Shown here in pieces: positions 21,116 through 34,148 of a stretch of 64,000 bases of DNA. The position numbers and the translations under genes are program-made. The stretch comes from Carallia brachiata. Taxonomy: Eukaryota > Streptophyta > Magnoliopsida > Malpighiales > Rhizophoraceae. The stretch's first letter is position 1; every line of letters starts with the position of its first letter. The stretch covers positions 1-64,000 of the forward strand of contig JADCRB010000066.1 of NCBI GenBank assembly GCA_021464245.1, written 5' to 3'. Below the pieces are notes generated by a model, which was given only the letters and a program-made list of their open reading frames with translations, did not search any database and was not told the DNA's origin.

Positions 21116-24100
21116 TCATGCCATAAAATCATGGTCTCTACGTACTCCCATCTTGGCCAATCTGTCAGCTAGCATATTAGAACCTCTCCTACGAAACACA
21201 AATTCAATATCCCCATAAATGAGCCTCATTATTTTATGAAACTTGTCCCACAACTTCCACGGTCTATTATGAGGGTTGTTCATCCATGATATAGCCACAG
21301 CCGAGTCACTTTCTATAACTAGTTTCCTCCACTCTGCTTCCCTCCATTCTCACCACAACTTCACTGTTGTTCTTATAGCTTCAACTTCAGGGAGATAGTA
21401 CTCCATTGACATAGAGAATACACAACGGATAACCCCATCGTTGCCTCTGAGAACCCCACCAACTCCTGCTGGCCCAATGGATCCCAAAACCGATCCATCA
21501 ATATTAAACTTGAAGTGGCCTCTTGGAGGAGGCATCCACTGTTTGGCAACTATGAGCCACAACATTACTAGGAATTGTGAGGTCGGCAATGTTAAGTACC
21601 ACATCATTTGTAGAGTATGAGAATCCCTCCCATTTGGCCTTTGCCCAACATAATAGCCGCATTCTGATAAGATTACATACTTTTTCCACTAAAAATTCCT
21701 TTTCTTTAAAGATCATAGCATTGCGTGAAATCCAAATAGACCAAATAATAGCGAAAAAAACCCATATGCCAGATCTCTCTAGATATTGACCCCTTACCAA
21801 GAGCTTCCCAAGAACTCCAAAGTGAGTGTATAGAAGGATTAATTGCCCAATTCATCGCCTACCCTTGCATATAAGAAGTCCACACCCTCCAAGAATGCTT
21901 GCAATGTAAAAATAAATGTGAAACTGACTTTGACACAAGATTGCAAAGAGGGCACAAGGAGGATGATATATTATTGCCTATAAGTTGAAAAAGTCTTTCT
22001 CTTACTGGAACCTTTTCCCACAATAACTGCCAGCATAGCATCTCCACTTTTGGTGGTGCTAGTCCTTGCCAAATTCTTGGCCATTGAGGAAGTAGCAACC
22101 CTTGACGATCCTTAATCAACGTACAAAAGGATTTGACTAAAAAGTCTCCATTTATAGCTCCTTTCCAGACAAGCTTATCAGCGCACTCTTTCATAAGTGT
22201 AACTGATTGAATGGTCTGTACAAATTGTCGAGATTGTTGAGATTCCCAAGCAAAAAAGGGTCTTCTCCATTGAATATCCCATTGCCAATGTCCATCCACC
22301 CATTGCTTGAAAGAGACCACTTGTCCCTTCTTCTTTTTTACCAATGCAAACACCCGAGGAAATTGTTCTTTTAAAGGCCTCTCTCCCACCCAAGTATGAT
22401 ACCAAAAGTCCACCATCTTGCTATTTCCGAGGAGGAAGGTGAAATTTTGATTAATTATATGAGCGTACTTACTGCCCTCCTTAGCCACATCACAAATAGA
22501 CCTCCATAAAGGGGACATTTTTGCTAGATTACGATGCCATAGCCACGACCATAACAACCACCCACCATACTTTTCATGTAATACTTTGGCCTAAAGAGCG
22601 CCTTTGTCATTAGTTATTCGCCATAACCATTTTGCCAACAGCCCACTATTAGTGTACGCCAATCTACAGATTCCCAAACCCCCATATCTCTTACTTCGAA
22701 TCATAAGACCCCAAGATACGTGGTGAATCTTTCCTCTTTCACTCTCTTCTCCCTAAAAAAAATGCCCTTTGCAGCTTTTCTATCCGCTCAATTACCCATT
22801 TTGGAGCTTTAAACAAAGACATATAGTAAATAGGCAAAGAGTGTAAATAAGACTTAATGAGCACTAATCTTGCTGCCTTAGAAAGAAATTTACATTTCCA
22901 CCTTGCCAACCTTGTTTGGACTTTCCGAATAATAGGTTTCCATAGAGATTTAGATCTTAGACTAGCACCCAACAGTAAACCAAAGTATCTGAAAGGAAGT
23001 TCCCCTACCTTACATTTCCAAAAATTGGCCCATCTACCAATGGTATTGTGATCAACCTGAAAGCCTACAATCAAGCTCTTGTGATAATTGATTTTGAGTC
23101 TAGAGCAGCATTGGAAGCATTTCAACAGTCTTTTACAGTTTTCAACTGATGACGAATTTGCCTCGTAGAATAAAATAGTGTCATCTGCAAATTGCAAATG
23201 AGAAATCACTGATCCACCTCCCACATTAATTCCCTTAATAATGCCAAGCTCAATCACTTTTAAGAATTATACATTAAGGGCCTCAGCGATCAAAAGGAAT
23301 AAAAAAGGAGAAAGTGTATCACCTTGTCTAAGTCCTCACTTCATTTTGAACTGCTTGGTGGGAACCATTAACTAATTGACATCTCTGCTGAAGCAAGGCA
23401 TTCCTTAATCTAGACCCTCTACTTATTACCAAAGCCCATAACCAACATTACAAAGTCCAAGAATTCCCATTCGATGAGTCATATGCCTTCTCAAAATCTA
23501 TTTTAATCACCTCTCCTCCCCATTTCCTTCTCTTCATCTCGTCAATAAGCTCATTGGCAATCAAGACATTGTCCAATATTTAGCGCCCCTTTAAGAAAGC
23601 TAATTGTTGTTCACCAATGATCTCTTTTATGGCACAATTTAATCTATTGGCAAGGACCTTTGCCAAGATTTTATAAAAATTGACCAAAAATATGGGTCTA
23701 AACTGATGGAGATACTCAACACCTTCAATTTTTGGAATCAATGCAATAAATGATGCATTAAGGGCTCAGAAGATTCTATCATTTTCATGAAAGTCAGACA
23801 AAAAACTCATAACTTCTTCCTTCATCAGTTTCCAATTGTGTCTCACAAAATGCATATTGAAACTATCAGGTCCCGGAGCCTTATCACCATCACATTCAAT
23901 CACTGCACTCCATATTTCACCCTCTGAGAATGGTTTCTCAAGCGTTTGTGAAATCGTGGGATTGAGATGCTTGAATCCAGATTCCTCCATCAAAAGGCAA
24001 CGATTAACAGAGTTGCCAAACTGATTTGAAAAATAATTAAAGATTGCCTACCGGATTTGGTTTGGCTTTCAGATTACCCTTTCCTCCACTCATAAATTCC

Positions 24101-25260
24101 CAATCATGTTCTTTCTTCTTCTATTCGAGGCCATCAAATGAAAGAATCTAGTGTTTCCATCTCCTTCATGTAACCATTTAACCCACAATTTCTGCCTCTA
24201 TTCTAATTTTTCTTTTATTTGGAGTTGCCACTACTCATCTGTCAGTTCAAACAACTGTTTTCTCTCTTCTTCTGAGAGTATTTCAACTTCCTATTTTACC
24301 TTCAACAAATCCATCTTAGACAACACCTCTTCAATCCTTACTTTTCCCATTAATCTATTGTCTTTGCTCCATGATTTTAGACTCTCTTTTACACTTTTCA
24401 ATTTATGGCAAAGTACCTTACCAGGCTCCCCTATCACCGTGGCATTAGCCCAACTTTGAGAGATCCGTTTCCCGACCTCCGAATCTAAAAGCCAGTGGTT
24501 GAAAAACCGAAAAGGAAACGGGCCCCAATTGATAGAATCAACTCCCAAACAAACCCCACAATGGTCTGAGAAAGAACATGGAACTGCCACTGATGCAAAT
24601 TAGGTAAAATAAGGAGCCATTTGAGGTCTAACAAAAACCTATCAATTCTGCTGAGGGCTGGTACTATCCTGGAAATTACACCATGTAAATCGCCTACCAC
24701 CCATAGGAAGATCTTCCAACTCAAATTTGTTAACAAATTCTGTAAATTGTTCAATTGCTTAACTATCATCTGTACTATGAATCCTTCGATCCTCAGATAG
24801 AGTAGCGTTAAAATTCCAACCAAACACCACAAGCCTTCAAATTGATTTTTCAACCCACACAACTCATCCCACAGTACAACCTGTTCATTAAAATCATTGG
24901 AAGAATACACATTTACAAAGACAACCACTTTATTAAGGGGCAGAAAGATACCTTTGGCCAATATTAACCGTTGCCTTATCAAACTTTCTTATACTTGAAA
25001 AACTAAATTATCCCACGTCAATATTAACCCTCTAGATGAGCCTTCAGATTTAGAGACCAACCACTGTATATCTGACAAATTCCAAATTTGACGCAATAGC
25101 GAAACTGATACAACCTGCAATTTAGTCTCTTGTAAGAAAACCATACACTGCTTCAATCGCACCAACCAATTTTTAGGAGCCCTTCTCTTCGTAGACCTGT
25201 CCAATCCCCTAACATTTAATGCAGTTAATAATATAATACAAACTCATACCCTCTCATAGC
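21116..25260 (-). pseudogene. LINE ORF2: endonuclease, reverse transcriptase, RNase H
   Basis: Reading the minus strand, the frame begins near 25250 with ALNVRGLDRSTKR and LQETKL (APE-type endonuclease motifs). PCSFSDHCGVCLG (about 24550-24590) is the endonuclease SDH block. The reverse transcriptase includes KAPGPDSFN (about 23870) and the catalytic LQFADDTILF (about 23170-23200), then FRYFGLLLGA. A zinc-binding-like CPLCN-x-H-x-C segment lies near 21900-21960. RNase H at the end reads FKFNIDGSVLGS, then SWMNN and LADRLAKMG (to 21116). Numerous indels split the frame. The enzyme set nicks target DNA and copies LINE RNA in place. Confidence 0.88.
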
Positions 25261-25427
25261 CCCAATGTAACCAATATGTTATCTTGCCAAAGCCGAATCC
25301 TCCTCCTCTGACCATCTATCTAGCCTTTCCAGGACAGTCTCAAGGGTCCCAACTGGATGATACCCAAGCATCCTCCCAACCTCAAGTACCTTCTGAGATT
25401 CTCTAGCTAAAATTTGATTAGCCCATC

Positions 25428-27157
25428 TTAGACTTGCCCATCATCTGATAAAATTTCCCTCTCTGGTTCATTTGAATAGTTAACACCTTTACACTTTGGC
25501 TTTTGGACAACCATAGGGAGGTTCTTCTTCACACGCTTCTTAGTAATATTGACATCATCAGAGGCCTTTTTACCTTTCTTTAATAAAATAGACTCAGATG
25601 GGACAATAGAGTTTGGTTGAGAACTTGCCAACTGTCGTTTCACCAAGGCTAGAGGAGATTTAGTCGGACCGGAGGCATTAGAAATGCTGTTTACATCCCT
25701 ATCTGACCTTGTGACATTTTGGGGCTTTAATTGACAACAAAAATCAACTCCTCTGAGGCTTTCACCCAAAAACTCCAAACCAATAAAATCAATTTGATTA
25801 TTTGTGTCCACAAGCCAATTCCTTGCTCAAAATCCCACCGAGCATTATCTTGCTTTTGAAATTCAAACTCTAGTGAAGGACAAGTGTCCGACTGATTATG
25901 GTCCATACAACCATTCAGATTTGTACACGTATTAATCGGCTCACCACTCCCATCCACTGGTTTTCTATGTTGTTCACCATCGGTATCCTCTTCATATGGC
26001 ACCATCAGATCCCTTCTTCCGATGACCTCCTCTTCTCCCAAAGTAAGCACCATATCTGAACTGAGTCTGTTAAACACTATCCTCAAACTTTCCATCCCCA
26101 GCCATTATCCTAGCTTCTTTCGACGCCAAAGTGGATCATTCTAGTAGACTAGACGGTGGCGCAATTAATTCCACTACCAATTTTAGCACTACTTGTTTTC
26201 CATCCACCATAATAGAAACCCACTCAGGAATAATCGTTTCGTCAGGAATCAAAAGTCTGAGACGACAATAATCCAATAGTCATCTATATTCAGAACAATC
26301 ATCGAGACCCATAAAGATTCCCCATTGACTTCCAAATAATGCAAGAAAGTCTCTGTTCCAAATTTGCAGCGGTAAACCTTCAATGCGCAACCAAATTTGT
26401 CTATCTTTACAAGAGAATTCTGGCTTCCAAGGTTCTAATTTTACGAATAGATTATGAATCCAATTAGCCCCATGGTTGACCATATCTAACATTTTTTGTT
26501 TGGGTCAAAGGTAAAAAGAACGTAGGAACCACTCATTACAGTAACAAAAAGGGGCAAAAACCCCATTTGCAAATACCCATGGATAGCTTCGATAGAATTG
26601 GGAGATTTAACCTCCCCTACTGCACTTCTCCAAAGCCACTCCAAATCAGCTTCTTTGGAGGAATAAGATATTCGAAGATGAGAAATAGTTTTCCTTTCTT
26701 CCATGGACATAACCACTCCCTTCGTGGCTTGAATATTTGTTCCCTTACACTCCCCACCAATCACTCCCATACACACCATGTCTCGATAGGAGACATTCTT
26801 CTCTCTAATCTGGCCAGGCCTAAGGGGACCATTATTGGGGCAAGGCCTCATGTACCGATTAGCTTGCACTAGAGCTAAGTTGCCGCCATATAAAGGGTTC
26901 CAAGGATTATCGTAACTGGCTAATTTCACCATGAGTCTCCTTCCCAAAAAACAGACCCCATCCATTCTTCTCATTGCCTCTAGAGCATCCTCACTATATT
27001 GATACCTCACAAATCCAAAGCGAAGACCAGATCTAGTCAACTTCTTAGGCAAAAAAATCCTCTACTCGTCCCCACCTTTGAAAAACATGCAAGATTGCTT
27101 CCAGGCAGCCAGATCCCAGTAGATTACTGACGAACAGGGAGACACGTCTAGACCTCA
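25428..27157 (-). pseudogene. LINE ORF1: RRM-like nucleic-acid-binding protein
   Basis: The probable start is ATG at 27157-27155 (minus), giving SLFVSNLLG (RNP2-like) and, after a frameshift near 27050, RFGFVRYQYSEDALEAMRR (RNP1-like), an RRM fold usual for ORF1 of plant L1 elements. A second conserved block follows (ISYSSKEADLEWLWRSAVGE and LFTFDPN), then a low-complexity acidic tail to a stop near 25428. ORF1 proteins coat LINE RNA. At least three frames are used. Confidence 0.8.
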
Positions 27158-27199
27158 TGACTAACACAACACTCAAAAAAAAATTTAATTGCCTTTATT

Positions 27200-27894
27200 T
27201 GTGGCATTCAACCCAGCTAATTATCTTCTCGTTCAAATTTTTCGGACGTTGAGGTAAAACTATGACGCCCATATAATTGCTCATCGAAATAGATATCTTT
27301 TTTGTATCGCATAAAATTAACATTCTTTGCTCTATGTTCTAATTTTTAGGCTCTCCAAGATGAATAACTAAGGATAGACAAACTATAGCATACTAACAAT
27401 GAAAAAGAAAAGATATTAGCAAACATTGAATTTATTGTGATAAAGATATTTTTTTTTTTTTTTTTTGTGTAGACTAAAGATCGAACCTTAAATTTAAAAC
27501 AAAGAATTCAAGTTCTTTATCAGCAGACTTTGTAGTTACTAGCTTTGATAGGAATATTTAAGTTGTACTTAAGTACCAAAAAAAAAAAAAATCCAACGGA
27601 TTGCCTCTGTATTTGGGTTATCATAGGCTGTCAAGGCCTCTAAGTGGTTTGAGTATTATCTCGCAACAGGATCGTTTTGGAATTAGTCACCTGTCCAAGA
27701 ATGATAGTGACATAGCTGCCGTCCGATTCCGTCAAAAAAATAAAAAAAGGACACATTCCTTAGGAGACTAAACAAAATAAGTTAAGCACTCGTTATTCAT
27801 CTTCAAATGCTTTAATTTAAATCATTGATTGAAGAATATTAATTTGTGCAATAGGAAAAAGTTGTGTAATGCATGAACGCACTTTATGGAGATA
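27200..27894. other. Duplicated spacer, homologous to 39040-39720
   Basis: This non-coding stretch lies between the two LINEs. Several blocks recur in the same order downstream of neprosin copy A: a TTTTTNNTATNGCATAAA stretch with GATGAATAACTAA and CATAGCATACTAA, then CAAGGCCTC with GGATCGTTTTGGAAT-like text, then CTTTAATTTAAATC and GCAATAGGAAAAA. An A-rich end after CCGTCCGATTCCGTC (about 27740) suggests a small retroposon inside it. No gene is present. Confidence 0.75.
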
Positions 27895-27980
27895 ATGCTA
27901 CTCTTCCTTTCCAATTCCCAATTCGAAGGACTTAGGCTGCAGAGAGAGAGTCGAGGGTTTCCGAATTTGCTAGGCTGCCG

Positions 27981-29957
27981 ATGGGTTCAACACCCGTCTT
28001 CATCAACAATCTTCCGACGGCCGCCGAGGCTAAAGGTTTGTGGAGGATTTTCCAAAGGTGGGGTCGGGTAGTGGATGTGTTTATTCCTAACAAGCTAAGC
28101 AAGATAGGGTGACGATTTGGCTTTGTCAAGTTTGAAAAATGGCAAGATGCGATTGATGCGGCACGGAGACTCAACGGTGAAAGATTCCTTGGTAATAGAA
28201 TAGGGGTTAAGTTAGCAAGCTTTGCAGATCCCAAACAGCACAAGGGTACTGTCAGTGGACGAATTTCCAACGGCAATTTGAGGGTTTCTACAACTGGCTG
28301 TTGGGTAGAGCAGGGTCACGGTTCAGGCAGGTCATACAAAGAAATATTAAAGGAAAAGCAAGGGTCGGGGGTCGCGTCTCTTGGCTCCCATTCTTTGCCA
28401 AGGCCAGATCCTCCTGAATCAGCTGAGTATCTCCTAGTCCATAATACTAAGGAAGCAGACATTGAATGGTTACTTATAAGTGCTGTGGGGATAGTTAGAA
28501 ACCCAAAATCAATTGAGGCAATCCAAATTCAACTACAGTTGGGTAGCTATCTCCCCTTCAGAGTCACGATTATGGGGGCTTCAGAGGTCCTTCTAACCTT
28601 TGATTCCAAGGATGAAATGTTGGCAGTGTTGGAGGGAGATGAAAAGTGGGTCACAAATCTTTTTTTGATTTTAAGTCCTTGGTCTCTGTCTAAGGGGGCT
28701 TCCGACCATAGGGTGTGGATATCAGTGGAGGCATGCCTCTCCATGCGTGGAATGTGGATTTTTTGGCAAAACTTGGCGGCTGCTGGGGGGATTTTCTGTG
28801 TTTAGATGTCCAATCAGAATTAAAGTGGCGGCTTGATGTTTGTCGGTTCATGGTTTTTCTAAAGAGTGATACTATTGTTCCAAATAATGTGGTCATCAGT
28901 ATTGATGGCACAAGTTTTTCCCTCAAGTTGCAAACTGAGATTGTGACAGCTTTCAGAGATCCAGCAAGAAAAGTGGAACCAAGGGTGACCGTTAGTTCCG
29001 GTGAGAGTACAATGATGAAACCATTGAGTAGAGACATATTATGTCCGGGTGTTGAAGATGGGTACCATACATCGGTTGAGAATTGCAATCGCGGTTTCGG
29101 CCCGATAGAGTTGCCGGCAGCAATGGCAGAAATTTCCCCGGGGTTTCGTATTCTCCGCAGGAATGGTAAATCTAACTCGCTAAATGAACCTCAAAAAGGC
29201 AAATCCAAGTCTCTGTCGACTGAAGCTCCAAACAGGGACATGTGTTTATTGGATCTTGATCATGGTATTGGTAAATGGGTAGAACCAAAGGATCCAGACC
29301 ATGTTTCAAGGGCCTTGGACAAGGGATCAGATAGAGCTCCGCTGGGCTTGAGCGAGCTAATTGGTGAGCCTATGGGTTTTAACAAAAGGTTGAGCCTTAT
29401 TGAAACTAGTTGCGTGAAGAATGGACCAATTCATGACAAGATAGTGAGTGAGAGATTCTATAAGGGTGAAGTTTGGATTGCAACAGGATGAGTTCGATCG
29501 GAGGTATTCTTTGGACATTAATTCAGGTAGTCAGTACTCTAATCAAGTTAATCAAGAGGGTCCCCAAGTGGCTCACGACTCACAGGATGAAGTGGTACAG
29601 AAGACTGGTATTACAATAGACAAGTCCTTTGCCACAGCAGTCGAGGTTCCAAGTGACATGGGAGTTATTGAGGCAAATTCTAAGCAGAAAGGAAGAAAGA
29701 AGCGTGTTACAGGGGTTAGGCGGAAAGGGAGCATCAAGGCTCGCCCAAACGCAAAGGCCCCTGCTAGAGAGATTTTTTTCGATGACATTCAAATCTCTGA
29801 TAGCGACATTCAATTCCGAAATAAAATGCTGAACACGGAATCCAGGAAAGTTTTGGAAGTTGGGAAAATGTTAGGCTTACAAGTGGTTGGGGAAAAGGCT
29901 GAAGTTTTGAAACATCTAAATGCGCTCGAAGATGAGGAGATGGTAAAAAAAACTTAG
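27981..29957 (+). pseudogene. LINE ORF1: RRM-like nucleic-acid-binding protein
   Basis: ATG 27981 opens MGSTPVFINNLPTAAEAKGL (RNP2-like VFINNL), then WGRVVDVF and RFGFVKFEKWQDAIDAARRL (RNP1-like). One in-frame TGA (28110-28112, KIG-stop-RFGF) interrupts the RRM at a position where Arg is expected. The ILLISAVG-type block and LLTFDSKDEM follow (to 28805), then an acidic, lysine-rich tail to a stop at 29955-29957. Frameshifts lie near 28730 and 29470. Confidence 0.82.
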
Positions 29958-30005
29958 TGTGTGCGATTGGTGGGGTGATCAGGTATGGAGTCTTTCTTTA
30001 TTAAT

Positions 30006-33000
30006 ATGCTAATTGCTACCATAAATGTGAGGGGTTTGGGGAAGTCCACTAAAAGACACGTTGTCCACAAATGGGTTTCTGCCTTAAAACCAACAATTTT
30101 GTTTGTACAAGAAACTAAGATTGCTAACATTTCGGACCCTCTATTTTGACAAGTGTGGGGAGGTCAGGGGGTGCAGTTTCTGGCAACAGAGGTGGAAGGG
30201 TCAGCTGGTGGGGTTGCTTCTTTCTGGGACTCTTCAGTTTTTCAACTCCATAATAAGCTGGTTGCTAATAGGTTCATAATTATCACGGGTATTCTCTTGC
30301 CTTTCGATAAAGAAGTCGTATTTGCTAATATTTACGCACCAAATGATTTCTCTATGCAGTTGGGGTTTTGGGATGAACTGAGGTGTTTGGAGGAGAAGTT
30401 CAATGGATTGTGGTGTATTGGGGGAGATTTCAATACAGTGTTGGATAATGATCAATGGGTGAGAGTATCTGATGATAAAAGGGCCATCCAGCAGTTTAAT
30501 GATTTTGTCTATGATATGGAGTTGATGGATCTACCTATACCGGGTAGGAAATTTACTTGGAGCAGTTTTCGTGCTATTCCTTCCTTAAGTCGAACTGATA
30601 GATTTCTATTGGATGTGGAGTGGCTAGGCTTGATTCCAGGGTTAAAGTAATGGGGAGTACATTGTTCCTTTTCTGATCATTCAGGTGTGTGCTTAGGGGA
30701 TGATAAAGTCGATTGGGGGCCTATTCCATTCCGATTCTTTAATCATTGGTTGGGAGATAAAGAAGCCTGCAAGAAGATTGAAGAGAGTTGGGTCAATTCT
30801 ACTACTTTTGGGCCCCCGAGTAAGGTGCTTTTAATGAAGCTGCAAGGTGTCAAAGTCTCTCTAAAATCTTGGAGCAAGGAGGAAAGGAGGGGAAGGATTG
30901 AGGGTATTCAAGAAGTTTCTCAAAAAATTGAGCATCTCACACTGAAACAAGAAACACAAATTTTGTCGGAAGAGGAGAGAACAGATCTGTTCCAGAATAG
31001 AGCTACGTATTGGCAATTAATGAAAAAGGAGGAGCTAGAGTGGTTTCAAAAATCAAGACTGAAGTGGCTGGTGGATGGGGATAAGAACTCTAAATTTTTT
31101 CACATTTTGGCCTCTAACAGGAGACTAAAAAATTTGATTGAGTGTGTTGATGTAGATGGCAAAGCATATCAGAACCTAAGAAAGTAACAGATATAGTTCT
31201 TCAACATTTCAAGGATGAATTGGGGACTTCTGTCCAACCTTGTTTGAGAATGAATGAATCTTTTTTTCAGCAAATTTCAGCTATTGACAACCTCATTCTT
31301 AAAAGTCAGTTTTCGGAGACTGAAGTATGGGAGGCAATTCGAGACTGCGACGGCAATAAGGCGCCAGGCCCAGATGGGTTTAATTTAAGTTTTATCAAGA
31401 AGTATTGGGACCTCATCAAAAAGGATTTGATGAACTTCATGCTTGATTTCTTTCATAATGGGAAGCTTCATTGATCTCTAAATTCTTCTTTCTTAGTCTT
31501 GATACCTAAGGTGAAAGGGGCTACTTCATTAAATCAGTTCAGACATATATCTCTTGTAGGCTGCTTTTATAAAATCTTAGCCAAGGTCTTGGCAAACAGG
31601 CTTAAAATTGTTATTGGCAAAGTGATCGGAGAGCACCAATTTGCCTTTTTAAAGGGTCGCTATATTTTGGACAGTGTGATGATTGCTAATGAATTGATTG
31701 ATGAAATGAAGGAAAAGCAGAAAAGGGGGGGTAATCATCAAGGTTGACTTCGAGAAAGCGTACGATTCAGTTGAATGGGTCTTTATAGATGCAGTAATGA
31801 ACTATATGAGGTTTGGGCCCAAATGGAGACATTGGATATGGGAATGTATCTCAACACTAGATTTGTCTATTTTGGTAAATGGGTGCCCTACTCAACAGCT
31901 TCGGATGGCTAGAGGCTTGCGGCAAGGGGATCCACTTTCACCTTTTTTGTTTCTGCTGGTTGAAGGGCTTAATGCCCTGTTCAAGAAGGGGTTAGACCAA
32001 GGACTTGTTAAAGGCATCAGTATTGGGAGAGATATCCAGCTTTCTCATTTACAGTTTGCAGACGATACCATCCTCTTCAGTATCGCTGATGATAAGTCTA
32101 TCAAGAATTACAAGCGAATACTCATGTGCTTTCAATGTTGTGCACGATTAAAAATAAATTTTACAAAAACCGTTATCCTCGGAGTTAGAGAGTGTGTTGC
32201 TAAGATTGGGAGTTGGGCTACCTTCTGGAAATGTCAAGTTGGCTCTTTCCCTTTAAGGTACTTGGGCCTCCCTCTTGGAGTTAATCCTCGTTCAAAAAGA
32301 CTATGGGATCCTATCATTCGAAAGATGGAGGCTAGATTGGCAAAGTGGAAAACTAGATATCTGTCAAAAGCGGGGAGACTGGTACTTCTAAAGTCTTGCT
32401 TAAGTTCTCTTCCTCTATACTTTATGTCTTTATTTCGAGTTCCCAAGAGTGTGGAAGTTAAAATTGAACAAATACAGCGTTCTTTCTTTTGGGGAGAGGA
32501 GAGGGGAAGTAAAAAGATACATCATGTATCCTGGGGGGTAATGTGTAGGAAGAAAAAAAGAGGTGGGTTAGGCATTAGAAGAATTTGTGATAGCAATTTG
32601 GGTCTTCTCACAAAATGGCTTTGGAAAGTGGAGCACAATAGTAATGCCTTATGGGTTAAAACTCTCAGAGCAAGGTATGGTGTATACCATCTTTGGCCAT
32701 GGGGAGTGGTCTCCTAACTTGTCCAATATGTCCCCCTTGTGGAGAGGTATCTGTTCTGTTGCATCAAAAGAAGGTTCGACTTCAGAGATGGTCAAAGGAA
32801 ATTTTAGATTCCTTTTTTGCGACGGGAAAAGAATTGACTTTTGGCACCATATTTGGGTAGGGCATGAACCTCTTCGGCTTCGATTCCCTCAGATGTTTGC
32901 CTTAGCAGTTGTTAAGAATGGCCCTGTTGAATGCTTTGGTCATTGGATAGAGGGGAGATGGGAATGGAATATATATTGGAGAAGAAGTTTCTTTGATTGG

Positions 33001-34148
33001 GAGTTGGAGCAGTACAATGCCTTCAATAAGTTAATTAGTGCGTATTGTCTTTCCCAAGGAGAACCAGATCGATTTATATGGCAATGTGAGAATAATGGGG
33101 TTTTTTCTGTGAAATCTTTTTGCAACATGCTGGATAACAACAGAGGAGTAATTTCTAATCTAGTTCCATGTATTTGGAAAGGTCTTGCTCCTCCTAAATT
33201 GGAGGTTTTTGTTTGGCAACTACTTTTGGAGAGACTGCCTGTGGGTGGTAGATTAGCTCAGTTGACGAGTGGCACATGTCCCCACACTCTTTGCTTTATT
33301 TGCTCCTCTGCAATTGAATCAGTGAATCACCTTTTCCTTGCACTGTGACATAGTTTGGCAGGTTTGGTGTCGGTGCTTAGGGTGGTGGGGTGTTCAATGG
33401 GTTGTACCATCATCTATTATGTCGATGTGGGAAGATTGGTTGGGACTCAGTCACACTGTTAAATCCAAGGATTTATGGCTCATGGGTTTTTACATGATTG
33501 TTTGGTCTATTTGGTTAGTTAGGAATGAAGCTATTTTTTGAGGGAATTTTATTTTCAGTTGAGAAGATTTGTGATTTGATTCGAGTGAGGATGATGTGGT
33601 GGACAAAAGCTAGATGGGATGATTGCACTTACTCAATCAATGACTTTTTGTTCAACATTTCGAGTATTGCTATCAATAAGAAAAAATCATGTTGTAGAAG
33701 AAGAGTAGAATGGGAAGCACCGCCTATGGGCTGTTACAAGTTTAATACAGATGCCTCCATTATAGGCACAGCAAGTGTGGCAGGGATTGGTGGTGTCCTT
33801 AGGGGTCATGATGAGAAGATTATATGCATTTTCTCTAAACATATAGGGGTAACAAGCATTAATGAGGCTGAGCTATTATCCATCAAAAAAGTTGTGGTCT
33901 TATGGGGCCATTGGCAAATAGCTGATCAAGCAACATTAATTATTGAAAGTGACTCCAGTACAGCAGTAGCATGGCTGAATAATACGAATGCAAGACCATG
34001 GCGCTATATTTCTATTTTTAATGAAATCAAACAAAAGAGTAAGGGCAAGGTTTCTTTCGTGTTTAAATCCCGTGAGAGCAACTCTTTTGCAGATGCTTTG
34101 GCCAAACTGGGGACATACAGGACACAACCCTTGGAGGCTTGGTTGTGA
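30006..34148 (+). pseudogene. LINE ORF2: endonuclease, reverse transcriptase, RNase H
   Basis: ATG 30006 gives MLIATINVRGLGKSTKR and VQETK (endonuclease), then GGDFNTVLD (30419-30445), FTWSSF and FSDHSGVCLG. The reverse transcriptase shows KAPGPDGFN (31360-31386), ARGLRQGDPLSPFLF (about 31910-31955) and catalytic LQFADDTILF (32049-32080). RNase H at the end has FNTDASIIGT, ESDSSTAVAWLNN and SFADALAKLG, with the stop at 34146-34148. Several single-base shifts (for example near 30150, 31190, 31740 and 33340) split the frame. The roles are the same as in the minus-strand LINE. Confidence 0.9.

Larger units (their letters stand above)
20716..27185 (-). mobile_element. L1-type LINE, near full length, decayed
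   Basis: A 6.47-kb non-LTR retrotransposon on the minus strand. It has a poly-A tail (T-run at 20720-20729 on plus), a 3' UTR (about 20730-21115), ORF2 with endonuclease, reverse transcriptase and C-terminal RNase H, ORF1 with an RRM-like start, and a 14-bp target-site duplication. Frameshifts and stops in both frames make it non-autonomous. It inserted in the spacer to the right of the LTR retrotransposon. Confidence 0.92.
20702..27199 (-). repeat. 14-bp target-site duplication of the first LINE
   Basis: TAATTGCCTTTATT occurs at 20702-20715 and again at 27186-27199, exactly flanking the minus-strand LINE. Its poly-A side (poly-T on the plus strand) abuts the low-coordinate copy. This length and arrangement are typical of target-primed reverse transcription. 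Confidence 0.92.

Noticed and set aside
27590..27750. A tRNA-derived SINE
   Set aside because: There is an A-rich end, but I could not find convincing A and B boxes, so only a possible small retroposon is noted.
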